DNA of 64,000 nucleotides, from positions 62,001-126,000 of the forward strand of contig BDDD01001482.1 of assembly GCA_001972305.1 (NCBI GenBank), read 5' to 3'. The stretch's first letter is position 1, and each line of letters begins with the position of its first letter. A program made the position numbers and the translations under genes. Origin of the DNA: Cephalotus follicularis. Lineage: Eukaryota; Streptophyta; Magnoliopsida; Oxalidales; Cephalotaceae. The notes under the pieces are model-generated. The model saw nothing but the letters and a program-made list of their open reading frames with translations. It did no database searches and was not told where the DNA came from. Shown here in pieces: positions 35,544-48,348 of the stretch.

Positions 35544-37630
35544 ATCAAAGGGTTAGACCTCTTGTAAGGGAGGCCATGACAATGAGATCCTTATTCCCTA
35601 TGACTAAACTGTTCCAAGCCATAGGTTCACTTTCTTTGGGCCATTGTTGAACCGTGGTAAAGACTTGCCACATTATGCTTGCTCCCAGGGAGGGAGGACG
35701 GATCTTCTCATGGACCATTCGGTATTATCCTAAAGCTAATGTGGGTGCGTGCGCGGATGCATGATACTGAATTGACCCACCAATAGGATCCCTATTTGGA
35801 TAGTCCATACCTATGTCAATAGGGATTCCTATGGTCTCGGTAGTGTATAGTCTATGGTGACTAGTAGGTCCACGCCTACGTTGTCTCCTTTGACTTGAGT
35901 GGCTAGCATGCATTGTGTGGTGCCTACTTGACTTTGATTTCTGCCTTCTCCAGCACCAACCACGTGCTGGAAAAAGGGTTGTCTTTGGGTCTTGTGGAAG
36001 CTGCATTGAGATGTATGAGTGAGTGCACAACAAGGGATCGTCACACCTGGGCTAAGGGTGACAAGCTCTATTTGTCTATGTATGTTGCAGACTTAAAATC
36101 CTGTACAGGTTATAGACGGACCAGAGATGGGGTAGTTTCCATGGGAGGTCTGTCATAGTCTCAGTGCGATCATAGATATTTAGTATCATGGCTAAATCTA
36201 GGGGTGACATTCATCCAAACCCTAGACCGTTGATCAGAGCTAAGTATGACGAGGGAAACACTACACATATGCCGATGACTTGATAAAGCGACTGGCTATT
36301 CAGTCCCTAATTGATAGACGTTGTAATACACGGATTGGGGGGGGTGGGTGACTGGAGATCACACCAGGGCTATTTTAATAGTTGTTGACTATTAGAATAG
36401 TCGTACCAGACAAACGGGATGGTCTGGGAATTTATCATCATATGGGAGATCGACAGGCTTTCGGGTCCTGCCTGACTTCGAACTGGTTGACGTGTAGAGA
36501 AACATGTCATTTAGTAAAAGGTTGACATGAAGGATATGTTACTTTCCTAGTGAATATTTTATTTACCGGATTCGGGTCCATGCAGTACCACGATAAAATA
36601 TTCCAAGCGAAGGGTTAATATGAATTTACATTAAGTGCATTGGGAACTTATTGTAAAGAGAGAGCATTGGCTAACTTTGTGCTTGGGATTAATTCCCATG
36701 TCGTGGCCAAATTTTGGCCATAGGGAATGGACCATCTTGGCTTGTTTTTGCACTCAACATTGTATAAAAGGAGGGCCAAAATCATGCCCAAAATAATTGC
36801 CTTCCATGTTGACTTTGCAACTATTCCTCCATTTGGCATCACACGGAATCAACACATTTGAAGGAGTGTGTGGCCGGCCATGTGAAGAAATTGTGAGAGT
36901 TTTGAGTGATAAAATGTTATGACTCATTGTTGCATTAATCACTAGAAGACAAAAGCGAGTTATGGCATAAAAGACAAAACTATTGATGAAAGCTTAACTT
37001 ACTTATCAAGTTATTTTTTCTCTTTGTAATATATTGTGATGCAGGGCAACTTTGCCATCTCTCTTACAATCTCTCCCTCTGACATAAGTGCTCTCTCTCC
37101 CATTTCTCTCTTGTGGCTGTGGTATTCATTTCCCAAAGTGAGCCCACACCATTTGTCTCCAAACAAAGAGACTTTTATTTCAACAAAATCTTATACACTT
37201 CCTCAATCAATTTAGGTGGAGATTACTTTGTATATTATATTGGATCTTTATCTAAATTGATTTAGTCTAAGTTAAACACAAAACCTCTCAATCTTCTCCT
37301 CCTTGCCATGGTAAAAGGAAGCCCTTAGAGCTATTGGTTTTGGATTAAAGAGTAGAGGGAGCTTGACTTGAGGGAAGGAGTGCTTCACTTGGGTAACACT
37401 TTCTTCTCCTTTTTTTGTATTTGTGATCTCAAGTTTCTCTATGCTTGGTGATGGATTTGATTCAATGTTTAATTAGTGATCTTGGACATTATTTGGGACT
37501 CTTTGATAATAGGTTTTAGGGATTTCCCATTCCTTGGGAATTAACTATTCAGTTGAAATTAAAGTTAATCACCCTAATGCCAAAAAATCAAATTGAGTGC
37601 TTCTACTGCCCTATGAGCCATAGGTTCCCA
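35544..37630 (+). repeat. Copia F-type LTR, copy 3
   Basis: 35820-36424 matches 18558-19144 and 36425-37630 matches 19145-20538. It ends ATAGGTTCCCA before a primer site. The left boundary is uncertain, because the LTR ending at 35543 touches it. It has diverged from copy 1, especially 36600-37000, and lacks the GACGCC words found there. Confidence 0.75.
36763..36770 (+). promoter_or_regulatory. Probable TATA box of F-type LTR copy 3
   Basis: TATAAAAG in a GC-richer setting (GTATAAAAGGAGGGCC) within the LTR, the expected place for the element's promoter. Assigned by motif only. Confidence 0.5.
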
Positions 37631-38134
37631 AAAATTGGTATCAAAGCGACCTAATTAACATCAATCAAACCTTTATTTGATGTCTAATAGCTTTACGGTT
37701 GGTTTCCCTTTATTGGCCAATTTTACAGTAATCCTAGATTTAGTGGGAGTTGCAATTTTTTCAGTTTTTGGTGAAATTGACGAGCCATTGAACAATAAAT
37801 TTTTTACGTGTTAATTCAATTATATATATGGCTATATTTTTGAATTTCTTATGCATGCTGGTAGGCTTGGGACTAGACCTAGTTTTATGGTTTCTTTTAT
37901 AGATGATTTAAATTCTTTATTACATTTAATGGAATTCATTCGGTCTGTAATAAGGCTGCCCGCGCGCTCCATTTATTTTCTTGTCCTTTATTTTATAGGG
38001 AATAGAATTCCCTTCTCCCTCAATTGTATTTCTTTTCTTTTACTGTACAATGGATGTAAAATCGAAGAAAGGAGACCAATCAAGCTTGAGGAGGGGATCA
38101 AGAAAAATACAAGACAAATTGAAGACCATGTATG
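37631..38134 (+). other. Primer site and leader of F-type copy 3
   Basis: TGGTATCAAAGCGAC at 37636-37650 is a tRNA-Met-type primer site. The leader then follows copies 1 and 4 until GACCATGTATG at 38134, where a gypsy LTR begins. No coding sequence of this copy is present. Confidence 0.75.
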
Positions 38135-40091
38135 TGTCACACCCCGTTTAAGAGAAACGTAACATTAAAGCGGTAAAGGCAATTAAAATAAAATACAGCT
38201 CATGCGAAACCATAAAATTAAAAATTTTCCAAGAACAACAGTTACGGAAGCATAACAAGGCATAAGCTATAAACTCGTAACGTGCGTCCCATACCGCACG
38301 CTACCCAAATACAAATCATCATAGTTAATCGCCCATAAAACGAAGCGTGAATTTCAGTACAAGATTAAATTCCTTCAGTAACAAAACCATAATAACGGTA
38401 CATCCAAAAACCATAACCCACATAGGTTTAACACAAACCAGGAGAAGCAAAATCAAGAACATAACAACTTGATCTTCGCCCATGTCAGTCCAACCGGTTC
38501 GCTGCATCAATCTGTAAAGTTGAGGGTTAGCCTTTGTCCTCACTCGGCTAAGTCATAAAAGTGGCTCGGGATCAACATTAAATTCATGTCATGATATGAA
38601 TGCATGAATGATGCAGTGTAGAAAAACCAGTTCATATATATATGAGAAATATATATATATTAACAGTACAGTAAAATCAGTGTTACATATATATGAAATA
38701 TACGTATGCAGTAACAGTACAGTAGTAACCCGGCCAGGGCTACATCAACAAACACAGTAATGTCCGAGAAGGACCAATCAGTCGGTACAGTATGTCCGCA
38801 TAGGACCACAACAATAGTCAGTATGTCCACATAGGACCACAACAGGCAGTATATAGCGCCGCCAACTCCTGGCCCCACGCTACACTCCCACTCAGACCCC
38901 TACATCAGGCGACCGAGCGAGGCAACAGTACAGTGAGTCACCTAGCCATGCTCCTGGCCCCTAGGTACAACCCTACCACTAGTCGTCACTGGCAGCCTCC
39001 GCCATGCAACTAGTAGCTCAAACACAAACACATAGCAATTCACAGAGCAAACAGTGAATTCAACAGTAACAGTACGGTAAACAGTAATGATCGTTTAGAT
39101 CGACAACAGACAGTTGTTTTTCAAAATGTTTCCAAAAGTGACAACATTTGAAATATACATTTTTCATAGAAAATATAATTAAACAGTTTCAGTAGTGTAA
39201 ATTGTTTATCAGTTCGGTCGAAAATATGTTATTTAACCAATACATATTTTCCTACTCAAAATATCACATTCCGAGTTCATATATGCATTTATAAACATCA
39301 AACTTTAGAAATCATAAACAATTCACAAACAGTATAAAAACAGGTAGTAAACAGTGCATATGCGATCCATACAAATGCTCAAATACACTCCAACAGGAAT
39401 CGGGATCGTTTCGTATCGTTAGGTGAAGAAAAACCCCAAACAGTAGCAAAGATGTCGATGTCTATCCAAAAGGCGTGATGTCTTTTCCAACAGGCGTTGA
39501 TGTCCAAGTCCTTAAGGTCAGCGCTTCTGTAGAGAAGGCGTCGATGTCCAATCCATACGCGTCGATGCTCAAGGTCTGGAACCTTAAAACGACAGCGTAT
39601 TGTGGACGGCGTCGACGCGTTAAGGTAGGAACCTTAGGCGTCGATGTATAATACGTCAAAACCCAGGCAGGTAGCCTAAGGCATCGATGTCTTTCCATAG
39701 ACGTCGATCCCTTTCAATCAGTAACAAAAGACGTCGATGTTCATTAAAAGGCGTCGATGTCTATCTAGCAGCAGTCGTCTTCTTCCTCACGACTTAACAC
39801 ATAGTAGTCTTAACAACCCATAATCATTCATAATAACAGGTAATCAAGGCAAGAAACCAACATGCAGATACTCATAACATATCTACCATATCATAGCATC
39901 GACCTAGTGACAAAATCAGTTCAAGAATCATGCATTTCATACACCCAAAATCATAGGCCATGCATGATTATTAAACTCGAGATTACAGTTATGGCTTTCC
40001 CCTACCTTTTGTTCCACTTTAGGAACTGGAAAGTCCACCTCTTTGCGTTCCAACCGGTCACAGCAGCCCCTCTAGGTCCGTCCCGTAGCTG
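38135..40091 (-). repeat. B-like gypsy LTR (partial, minus orientation)
   Basis: It begins TGTCACACCCCG, shares GGGTTAGCCTTTGTCCTCAC with 5753 and 29910, and near its right end shares CCTACCTTTTG and AAAGTCCACCTCTTT with 17700-17735. A tandem pair 'cagtatgtccgcataggacc' lies at 38785-38845. Fifteen or so TCGATG/TCGACG words lie between 39450 and 39765. It is cut at about 40091 by an A-type LTR in the opposite orientation. Confidence 0.78.
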
Positions 40092-42022
40092 CTAGACATC
40101 ATAGACAAGTTGTAATATGATTCTAGAAACTAAATGTGGCTTTGGACAGTAAATTGGATTGATGAAAGTATGCATGTGTTTTAGGAATTCCTTTCTTTTC
40201 CTTTGAGTATAGTCACTGGTCCTATGATTATGTTAATTTTGTGTTTTTTCTACTGTCTAAATGCCATATAATGTCTTAGGGAAATGGTAATAAGCCTCTG
40301 GTATGATGTCGTTCATGTTTAGGTAGTTTTTGCATAAAAAAAATTCAAGTTCTGCTGTTCTGTCATCCAGAACAGTCGACTGTTCTTATTGATAGTCAGC
40401 TGGTTTGGTTGTGTAGTCAACTGCCCTATGAAAATAGCCAACTGTCTTGTGTTGTGTAGTCAGCTGTTTGTATGAATCAGTCGACTGCCTTGTTATGCAC
40501 AGTCGGCTGGACCTCTGTCATAGTCGACTGCTTGCAGTCCAGTTTGTGTAGTTGACTGGCCCTGTTGCATAGTCCACTGCCAAGCTTCCAATAGTCAATT
40601 GGAGCTCTGTAACAGTCAGCTGTTTTGCTCAGAAAATTCATGTTCTCAACTATTTTAATTCGTTTTTCCTTTGAATTGATATGGGTCTGTTCTAAACATT
40701 CTAAGGAATCTGTTTTATGTCTTTAACGTTTCTCAGACCCTTATATGCATAGTTTTTGGTGTCTTTTAGATTGTTGTGCTTCAAAAGGGGAGTTGAATTA
40801 ACAATCTTTCCGTAACTGCTTTTGGGAACGCATAAGGTACGAATTTCTATCGTTCTTTGGCTATCTAGTTTTTATCGAACTAAAATCAGTTTTATGCTAT
40901 GTTTCTTCATTTTATGGATGTGGTTATGTTTTATGGTATGTTTTGAAAATAAAGTTGGTTTTTGACATTTTATGAATTTAAATGTTTTCGACTTTATTCA
41001 TATGCTATGATACGTTACGAAATGATCATCTCTTTATATCGAAAAATAAATGAGTTGATGTTTTGACTATGAAATGTATGTTATAATATCGTTGGTGAAC
41101 GATTTTCAAATATGATTTGAGAAAGCTTATTTATGTGTTTTTAAAGTGATTTTGATAAATCAATGTTTTCGAAATGATTGAATACTGAGTATTGTACCCA
41201 CCTATGGGGCATACCATAGACATGTCGTAGGCCTGGCACGGGGACATGACACTTCCGTAGCGGTGTGATTAGTCTAAAGCGTCTCTCAATGTTATGAATA
41301 AATCCCATGAGGTGGATTTATGGATCCTCTACGTATGATAGAGGCGTATGAATCGATTATAGTATATGGATACGTGATATGAAATGATATGTGAGAATTG
41401 ACTTGTGTAGTGCCGTACAGTTCAATTCTAATGGGCATGTGGAATTAGCGCCTCCCTTGCCCACCTATTTTATGAAATGTGATATGTATGTGGCTCAGTA
41501 TGACTTTATGAATCATGAAATGATGTTTTTGAAATGTTTCATAAATGTTTCGAAAGATATGAAATTGGTATTTTATGGAAATTTGAATATGATTAAACTG
41601 TTTTAATTGCTTAAGATTTATGTTATGAATTTTATTGAGATCTTACTGCTTTTAAACTTATCTTTACTGCTTTTACCTTCTTTATCCGTACTAAGGTTTG
41701 CTCAGCCGCATTTTGTTTTCCATGAGGCAGGTTATTAGGAGCAGCGGGGGAATGTGTGAATGAGAGTTGCCCACTTTTATGGAGACGATCCCTATATGTG
41801 TCTTCTGTTATAGTGGTCATGAACAATATGTTATTTTGGTTTATGTTTTGGTATTTGGCTTTTTGAAATATGTTATGTTTTAAGTTTGGAACAGTTTCAG
41901 TTATTCTATGACAGCCATGTTTTGGCTAATAAAGAAATGTTTATGTTCAGATAAGTTATGCTATGTTATGATAGGTTCTGTATTATCACCTGTGACGACT
42001 CCCGCCGTCCGGGGGTGTTACA
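40092..42022 (+). repeat. A-type gypsy LTR, 5'-truncated, plus orientation
   Basis: From GACATCATAGAC (about 40093) it aligns with the reverse complement of 7805 to 5853, ending CGTCCGGGGGTGTTACA at 42022. The first 850 bp or so of the LTR are missing. It holds the CAGTCGACTG array (40369-40625), the CTAAGGTTTGCTCAG motif at about 41692, and the conserved tail. Short ORFs here are not genes. Confidence 0.88.
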
Positions 42023-42799
42023 CAGATACGTGATCACAAAGGGTGGAGATAGCTCACAAAATGTGTTTTATCTTAACTTTTTGTGATTGTAGATTTAGGT
42101 CAACATAACAGTAGCCTTCCTCCTTCAAGTATGTTCAAGGACGGAGCTTGTGGAGCATCATTGATGAAGGAAGCAAGCTTGGAATTGAAGAAATAGTGAG
42201 TTGCTATTTTCGGGTCTGACCTCCAAGCTTGAAGACATGGATTCTTGATTCACATTTGTTGTTCCTATGGCGTCTGTGAGCATCTTTTGTGAAGAGAAAT
42301 GTCATGAATCCTTGTTTGGAGGAACACGCAAATTTGGAGAATTTGAATGGGGATAGCACAGAATGAGGTATTTGTATTCTATCCATTCCCTTCTCTTTTG
42401 TGATGTTTCTATGTGATGTTGTGATCGGGCTTGAGGGCTGGTTTTTGCAGGTGCTACCCCCTTGAATTCCAATGGTAATGGGATGCAAGGGGATGGGTTT
42501 GTATGGTTTTGGCATAGGTTTTGTTGTGTGTTTCCTAATTGCCAATTTGTGTAACCATTGCTTGGGCATATGGCTGGACAAAGCTACAACCCATCCCTGC
42601 CATGCTTGGTTGTGGTGGATGGTTTGATTAGATGCTATATTAGAGATCCTTGACCTTAATTGGGGCCAATTAAGGACTTATATTTTGGGGTATACCATTG
42701 CTTGGTGATCAATCAATTGATCAAATTTAAAATTGATCACCCTAAACTCCAAAGTCCCTAATTGTGTGCTTTCGCTGCCTTTTGAGCCATAGGTTCCCA
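42023..42799 (+). repeat. F-type LTR (3' part) of copy 4
   Basis: Its last 180 bp clearly match copies 1-3 (CATTGCTTGGTGATCAATCAATTG-like region, then TGAGCCATAGGTTCCCA). The front part is too diverged for me to align. Confidence 0.65.
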
Positions 42800-42804
42800 A
42801 GTAG

Positions 42805-44659
42805 TGGTATCAGAAACTACTAATTAGCTACAATTAAACATCTTTTTGATGTCCAATGCCTTGTAGATTTTATTTTGGTTGTTGGCCGAAATTTGTGACT
42901 CCAAACCATAGACTGTAATTGGCAATTTTTTTTTTTTGTTAATTGGAATGTTGCTCATTCTAGTTGATTTTGCCAATTAGGTGAACTAATGTAAATGACT
43001 AATTAATGGATAGTTTGATGAACCAAAGATTAGTACACTGTGTGTTTAAGATGCAATGGAGCATTCAAACATCCCGATGTACAATTTAGGATCTCAAACG
43101 AACCTTAAGAAGTCAATAAACGGGTGTTTTAAAGTGTATGTAATTCTTGCTAGAAAAACTGGTTATGTGCATTTTTTTTCTGCAAAGAATTCTTATACTG
43201 TTAGTACAATTAATCTAGCAGTTGACCTGGCTCTTAAATGGACAGGCACATGCTAGAGTGTTTCAGACAGAAATTCAATTCACTTATACAATTAGTTCAT
43301 TGATACAACGCAAAATATTCAAGAGGAATATTAATATTCGTTTACTAATATTTAATTCATTATTCTTATATATTCACTCTTCATATGACCAGGAGGGTCC
43401 ATGGGATTAAATGTAGTTGGAAACTATATTACGGGGCACTAGATTTTAATTAATTTAGTGGGAGTTGCCTTTCTTTTGGTCATTGTTGAAATCAACCAAC
43501 CATTAAATATTAAATTTGTCACGTGTTTATTCATTAAATATATATGGCTATATTTTTTGAATTTCTTATGCATGCTGGTAGACTCGGGGCTAGACCTAGT
43601 TTCTGGTTTCTTTTGTGGATGATTTAATTTCTTTATCACATGTTTGGAATTCATCTAGTCTGTTATAAGGCTACCTGTGCGCGCCATAAATTTTCTTGTT
43701 TTTAATTTATTCAATGGTAGAATAGAATTATGTTCTCCCTAAATTGTATTTCTTTTTCTTTTATTGTATACAATGGATGTAAAAATTCAAGAAAGGATAT
43801 CAATGGAGATTGAAGAGAGGATCAAGAAGATTACAAGACCAAGTGAAGACCATGTATGCGTGGTAGCTACTGTAATAGAGTTAAATTAAATTAGTACACC
43901 TAGGAGACCTAGTGGTCACGTTGGCTCGCGTGATCACATATAGTTTATGTCCCAAGTCAGGCCACTTTTAGGGTGCATGAGATGAATGTTTTCTTTCTGG
44001 AAACAATCCAAACAAGTCCAAGCATGTTCAGCCATTCCATATGGTTTGGAAGATTAAAAATGAATATTTAAACGGCCCTGGTAAACAATAAAATTTTATG
44101 AGACTAAAAATCCCTCCAATTTTATAAATAATAAGTCCATAAGCGGTGAGGCATATGGCTGCCTTGTCGTTGGCCTTCCACAATCATCATTGAATGGTGT
44201 GGACATATTGGGGATGGCACCAGCCAAAGCTGAGGTCCCCTGTATGACCATTTCTATTCAATTTCAGTGTGAGGTACACTGGAAGGAAATAATCATGTTT
44301 CAACATTCTGACATGCCAAAGGGTGTGGGTGTCAAAACCGGTTCCTTTCTTTGAGCATTATGGGTTTGACATATACTGTGATCTTATGAGTGGTCAAGCC
44401 AAAGCTGAGACCATAAGGGCCGGGAGGCCGAATGTTTGTATCGGATCATACAAATCGAGGGAAGAGCCTGAGAATGTAAATTGGTTATTGTACCTACCTA
44501 TTCAGGTTTTATGGTTTGTTAGCCAAAGTTAAGGCCATAATATAGGGATAGATTCTGATCCCCACTATGAAGCAAGAGGCTTCCCGATGGATTATGGGAA
44601 TGGGAAAGGTGAGGGATATGATTAGAATAGTGGCAGGAGCCATAATTACAAAAGACCGA
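42805..44659 (+). other. Primer site and leader of copy 4
   Basis: TGGTATCAGAAAC at 42805 is a decayed primer site. The leader matches 20600-21800 of copy 1 (for example GACCATGTATGCGTGGTAGC at 43848). There is no gag start before gypsy C interrupts. Confidence 0.72.
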
Positions 44660-44663
44660 GGAT

Positions 44664-45726
44664 CATGGGAATGGGAAAGTATTGCGATGGATTTTGTTAC
44701 AGGGTTGCCAAGAACTTATAGGAGAAACGATGCTATTTGGGTTGTCGTGGAACGGTTGACCAAATCAGCTCACTTCTTGGCAATCCGAGAAGTCTTTTTT
44801 GTGGACCGCTTGGCGGAGGTTTTCCAGCGAGAGATTGTGAGACTTCATGGGACTTCTGTATCCATTGTTTCGGATAGGGATCCCCGTTTCACGTCACGAT
44901 TTTGGACGGGATTTCAGAAAGCTTGGGGTACGAGGCTAAATTTCAGTACAGCTTTCCATCCATAGACAGATGGGCAGACAGAGAGGACCATTCAGACCTT
45001 AGAAGATATGTTGAGGTCTTATGCTTTGGAGTGGACTGGGAGGTGGAATGAGTATTTGAGCCTAGTAGAGGTTGCCTACAATAACAGTTGGCATGCTAGT
45101 ATTCGTATGGCTCCGTTTGAAGCTCTCTATGGGAGGAAATGTCGAGCTCCGACATGATGGGATGAAGTCAGAGAAGGAGTTATCGAGGGGCCAGAGTTAG
45201 TGCGAATTACTACTGAGAAAGTGGCTATAGCAAGGGAGAGGTTGAAGACAGCTCAATCTTGACAGAAAAGTTATGCAGACAAACATCGAAAGGATTTGGA
45301 GTTCAAAGTGGGTGAACATGTGTTCTTAAAAGTGTCACCATGGAAAGGAGTTCGAAGGTTTGGACTGAAGGGAAAGTTGAGTCCACGGTTTATAGGACCA
45401 TTTGAAATTCTGGAAAAGATTGGAGCAGTTGCGTATCGGTTAGCTTTGCCTCCACAGTTAGCACATGTTCATAATGTGTTCCATGTGTCCTTGTTGAGGG
45501 GTTATCAGTATCATCCCCTACACGTGGTCCACTATCCTCTGGACAGCTTTCGGGAGGACCTATCTTGTGATGAGGAGGCGGAGGCTATTTTGGATCGACA
45601 GGAACGGGTTACGCGTAGCAAGACCGTTCCGTTTGGGAAGGTGTTGTGGAGGAACCATCCCGAACGTGAGGCTACTTGGGAGATGGAGGAGCACATTCGG
45701 GAACGATATCCTCGCCTCTTTGTATA
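44664..45726 (+). pseudogene. Gypsy C integrase core and chromodomain
   Basis: [25 protein letters not shown] and TDGQTERTIQT supply the three catalytic acids; a CAG-to-TAG stop sits just before TDGQ (44966). LVEVAYNNSWHAS, a TGA within CRAPT (45157) and a TGA in QS-QKSYAD (45260) follow. From 45296 the C-terminus is open for 143 codons: FKVGEHVFLKVSPWKG, RLALPPQLAHVHNVFHVSLL and the chromodomain (EAEAILDRQERVTRSKTV through WRNHPEREATWEMEEHI), ending at 45726. It is closer to element A than to B or H. All blocks keep the same reading frame except for the stops. Confidence 0.93.
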
Positions 45727-45768
45727 AGGTATGTGTATGTTAAGATTTCGGGACGAAATCTTTTTTTT

Positions 45769-45780
45769 AGGGGGGGTGGA
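45769..45780 (+). other. Polypurine tract of gypsy C
   Basis: AGGGGGGGTGGA directly before the LTR start at 45781. Confidence 0.88.
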
Positions 45781-48348
45781 TGTAATATCCCGTTCCTATG
45801 CTTACATGTTTTATGTTGGTTTTATACCTTTTGATATATGCTATGGTTTGTGAACGCTTTGATTTTTGGTTTGAATTTCTTTTATTTTCTTTTCTGGGCA
45901 CAAAGCGCCGACGCTCTTATTAGAACCGCCGACGCTTTGTCTGTTGTGTGGCACGTCGACGCCTAAACGTGTGACTTTGATGCGTTTTGTGTTTAAGCGT
46001 TTAACCGTCGACGCATTAAGTAAACAGTCGACGCTTTAGTCGGCTTGCCATATCAGTTTGGACGGTGGGCTGTTTAGGGAAAGAGAAGTTTTGCCATTTT
46101 TGTTAATCCGATTTTCCTTGTTTGTTGAAACCGAATCTTCAAGAAAGGAAAATCTATTAGATGTACGATTTACCATTAATATTTACTCGTTTTCCTGATT
46201 TTAAAAGGCTAAGAATTATTTTGAAAGAAATTATCTGCACTTTTTACAAACCCGAACAGCAGCTTTGGACGCATTTTTCTGAATCGATTTTGACATTTTC
46301 TGAAGGTATTTTCTAAATGAAAGTTGTAGTTTGTACTATGAAGTTTCTGTATCACCCTTTAATTTGTGTTAAAACCGACTATAAATTGATTTAGAGCATG
46401 ATTTTAGAAGCCTGTTGAAACTAAATTTCTGTTGTATGTTCATTCATGGGTTTCATGCATAACTTGTAATGTTGATCCTTAAAGACAAAGAAATCATGCT
46501 ATTGACGTATGTAGATATATATATATATATGTCACTGATTTTAGGATTTATATACAGAAAAATTTGAATTGTGTTATGGTTGCATAAACTATTGATATAC
46601 AAGAAAATTAGGTTTCAAAATGAGTTTTACCCTCTGTATGTAATCGTATGCATATTTGGTGTTTTGAACTTATGAAATAACGTTGTAAGAGCCTGCATGT
46701 TGATAATTATGCTTGACTTAAAGAAAAATCGGATGTAGCCATGAAATTGAAACTGTTTTCTGCATTGGTATTCTGTGTGTGACGCAAACCGTCGACGCTT
46801 AGTATTTGAGCATCGCCGCTTTGTAACGTTTTGTGCTTTGGTCAGTCGACTCATTGCTCGACGCTTTGTCCTTTTATGCGATGAAACCGTCGACGCCTAA
46901 GAACAAACTGTCGACGCTTTATGGCAGTTTTAATGTTTCATCCTTTTTATGTTATGTGATGTTTTGACTCATATGTTAGGTATTGATATCATCAGTGGTG
47001 GAGTTTAGGATACTTCTAGGGTGCTTTTGTTCGATATTCTAGTTATTTAGATTTTTGACCGGCTAAGGTATGGATTTTCTATTCTTTGGCTATCTGATTT
47101 TATTGGAACTGTCTCGTTTCACCTTTATGATTAAAGTATGGATTTTCGTTCCTTGATAAACTCTTACTGATTCAGTTCTGTTTTGAGAATAAATACAGAT
47201 TCTTTGTTTTGGGTTATTATTATGTTTTATGAATATGTTCCCTTTTGGTTTATGAACTCCGTTATATTTGGATTTTCAAAATAAAGTCACTTGATATTTT
47301 ATGAGGTAAATATTTCTGACTTTATGAATTCAGTTATGATGTGTCTATGAAATGTTATGCAATCATCTCTTTATTGTGAAATTAAATGAGTTGATTTTTC
47401 CGATTATGAAAGCATGTGTTTATATCGTTTGAGAATGATTTATGATTATGTTTGGGAAACCTTTCTATGAATTTTAAAATAATTTGATGAAATCATAGTT
47501 TTTTTTGAAATGGTGAAATACTGAGCTTTTATAAACACCTATGGGGGTACCATAGACATGCTGTGAGCCTGGCACGGGGGCATAACACTTTCTGTAATGG
47601 TGTGATTTGTTTACGGCGTCTCTGTGGGATATCCTTGGATAGGATTTGTGATAGAGGCGTATGGATCGATCCTAGTTATATGTTTGGGATATGTTTTGGG
47701 ATATGGGAATTGTATGTGTAGTGTCGTACACTGCAACTTCATTTGGCAATGTGGGTGTCGCGAACCCCTTGCTATTATGTGATTCTGATATGTTATGGGT
47801 TTTGGTGCTCAGTTATGGAACCTATGTTTTGGAAAGGTACACTTTATGGTTTCAAGTTGTGAACTTGTTTTATATGTTTTGCAGTGGGCACTTACAAAGT
47901 ATGTTTTGAATTATTTTATTGCTTAAGATTTCAGTTTTAATGTACTTTTGGAAATCTTCCTGCTTTAAAATATAGTTTACTGTTTTTATATTCTATATCC
48001 GTACTGAGGTTTGCTCAGCCGCATTTTTGTTTCCGTGGGGCAGGTTATCAGGAGCAAAGGGGCAATGTGTGATGAGAGTAACTCCCATATGTCTGAGGAT
48101 TGTCTTGTAGCTGATCCCTTTATGTTTATGTGGTCATAGTGGAACCATTTAATAAACAATATGTTCATTTTAATTTATGACTTTTGGGATTATGAATAAG
48201 TTTCAGTTTATGATCAGTTTCAATATGTTTTTGATTATGCTTTAAACCATCACGTTTTTAATAAAGATGAACGTTTTTAATCTGATATGTTATGTTAAGT
48301 TTCCGTTATATGCACCTGTGGCGACTCCCACAGATCGGGGGTGTTATA
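45781..48348 (+). repeat. 3' LTR of gypsy C
   Basis: 2,568 bp from TGTAATATCCCG to GGGGGTGTTATA (terminal CA mutated to TA). Its ends and overall plan match the A LTR. TCGACGC words lie at 45905-46045 and 46785-46920. TGAGGTTTGCTCAGCCGCA is at about 48006. The solo LTR at 50467-52498 is the same family reversed. Confidence 0.9.

Larger units (their letters stand above)
44660..48348 (+). mobile_element. Gypsy C (Tekay-like), 3' half
   Basis: The element enters abruptly in the integrase core and continues through the chromodomain, a strong polypurine tract and a complete 3' LTR. The 5' LTR, gag, protease, RT and RNase H are absent. The entry point is in a stretch (GGGAATGGGAAAG) also present in the host leader at about 44588, so a short shared sequence may have mediated the truncation. 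Confidence 0.87.

Noticed and set aside
37851-38162. 103-codon ORF in the copy 3 leader
   Set aside because: Lies in the copia leader, runs across an LTR boundary, and is not conserved in copies 1 or 4.
42204-42581. 125-codon minus-strand ORF in F copy 4 LTR
   Set aside because: Inside an LTR, not conserved in copies 1-3, no known domain.
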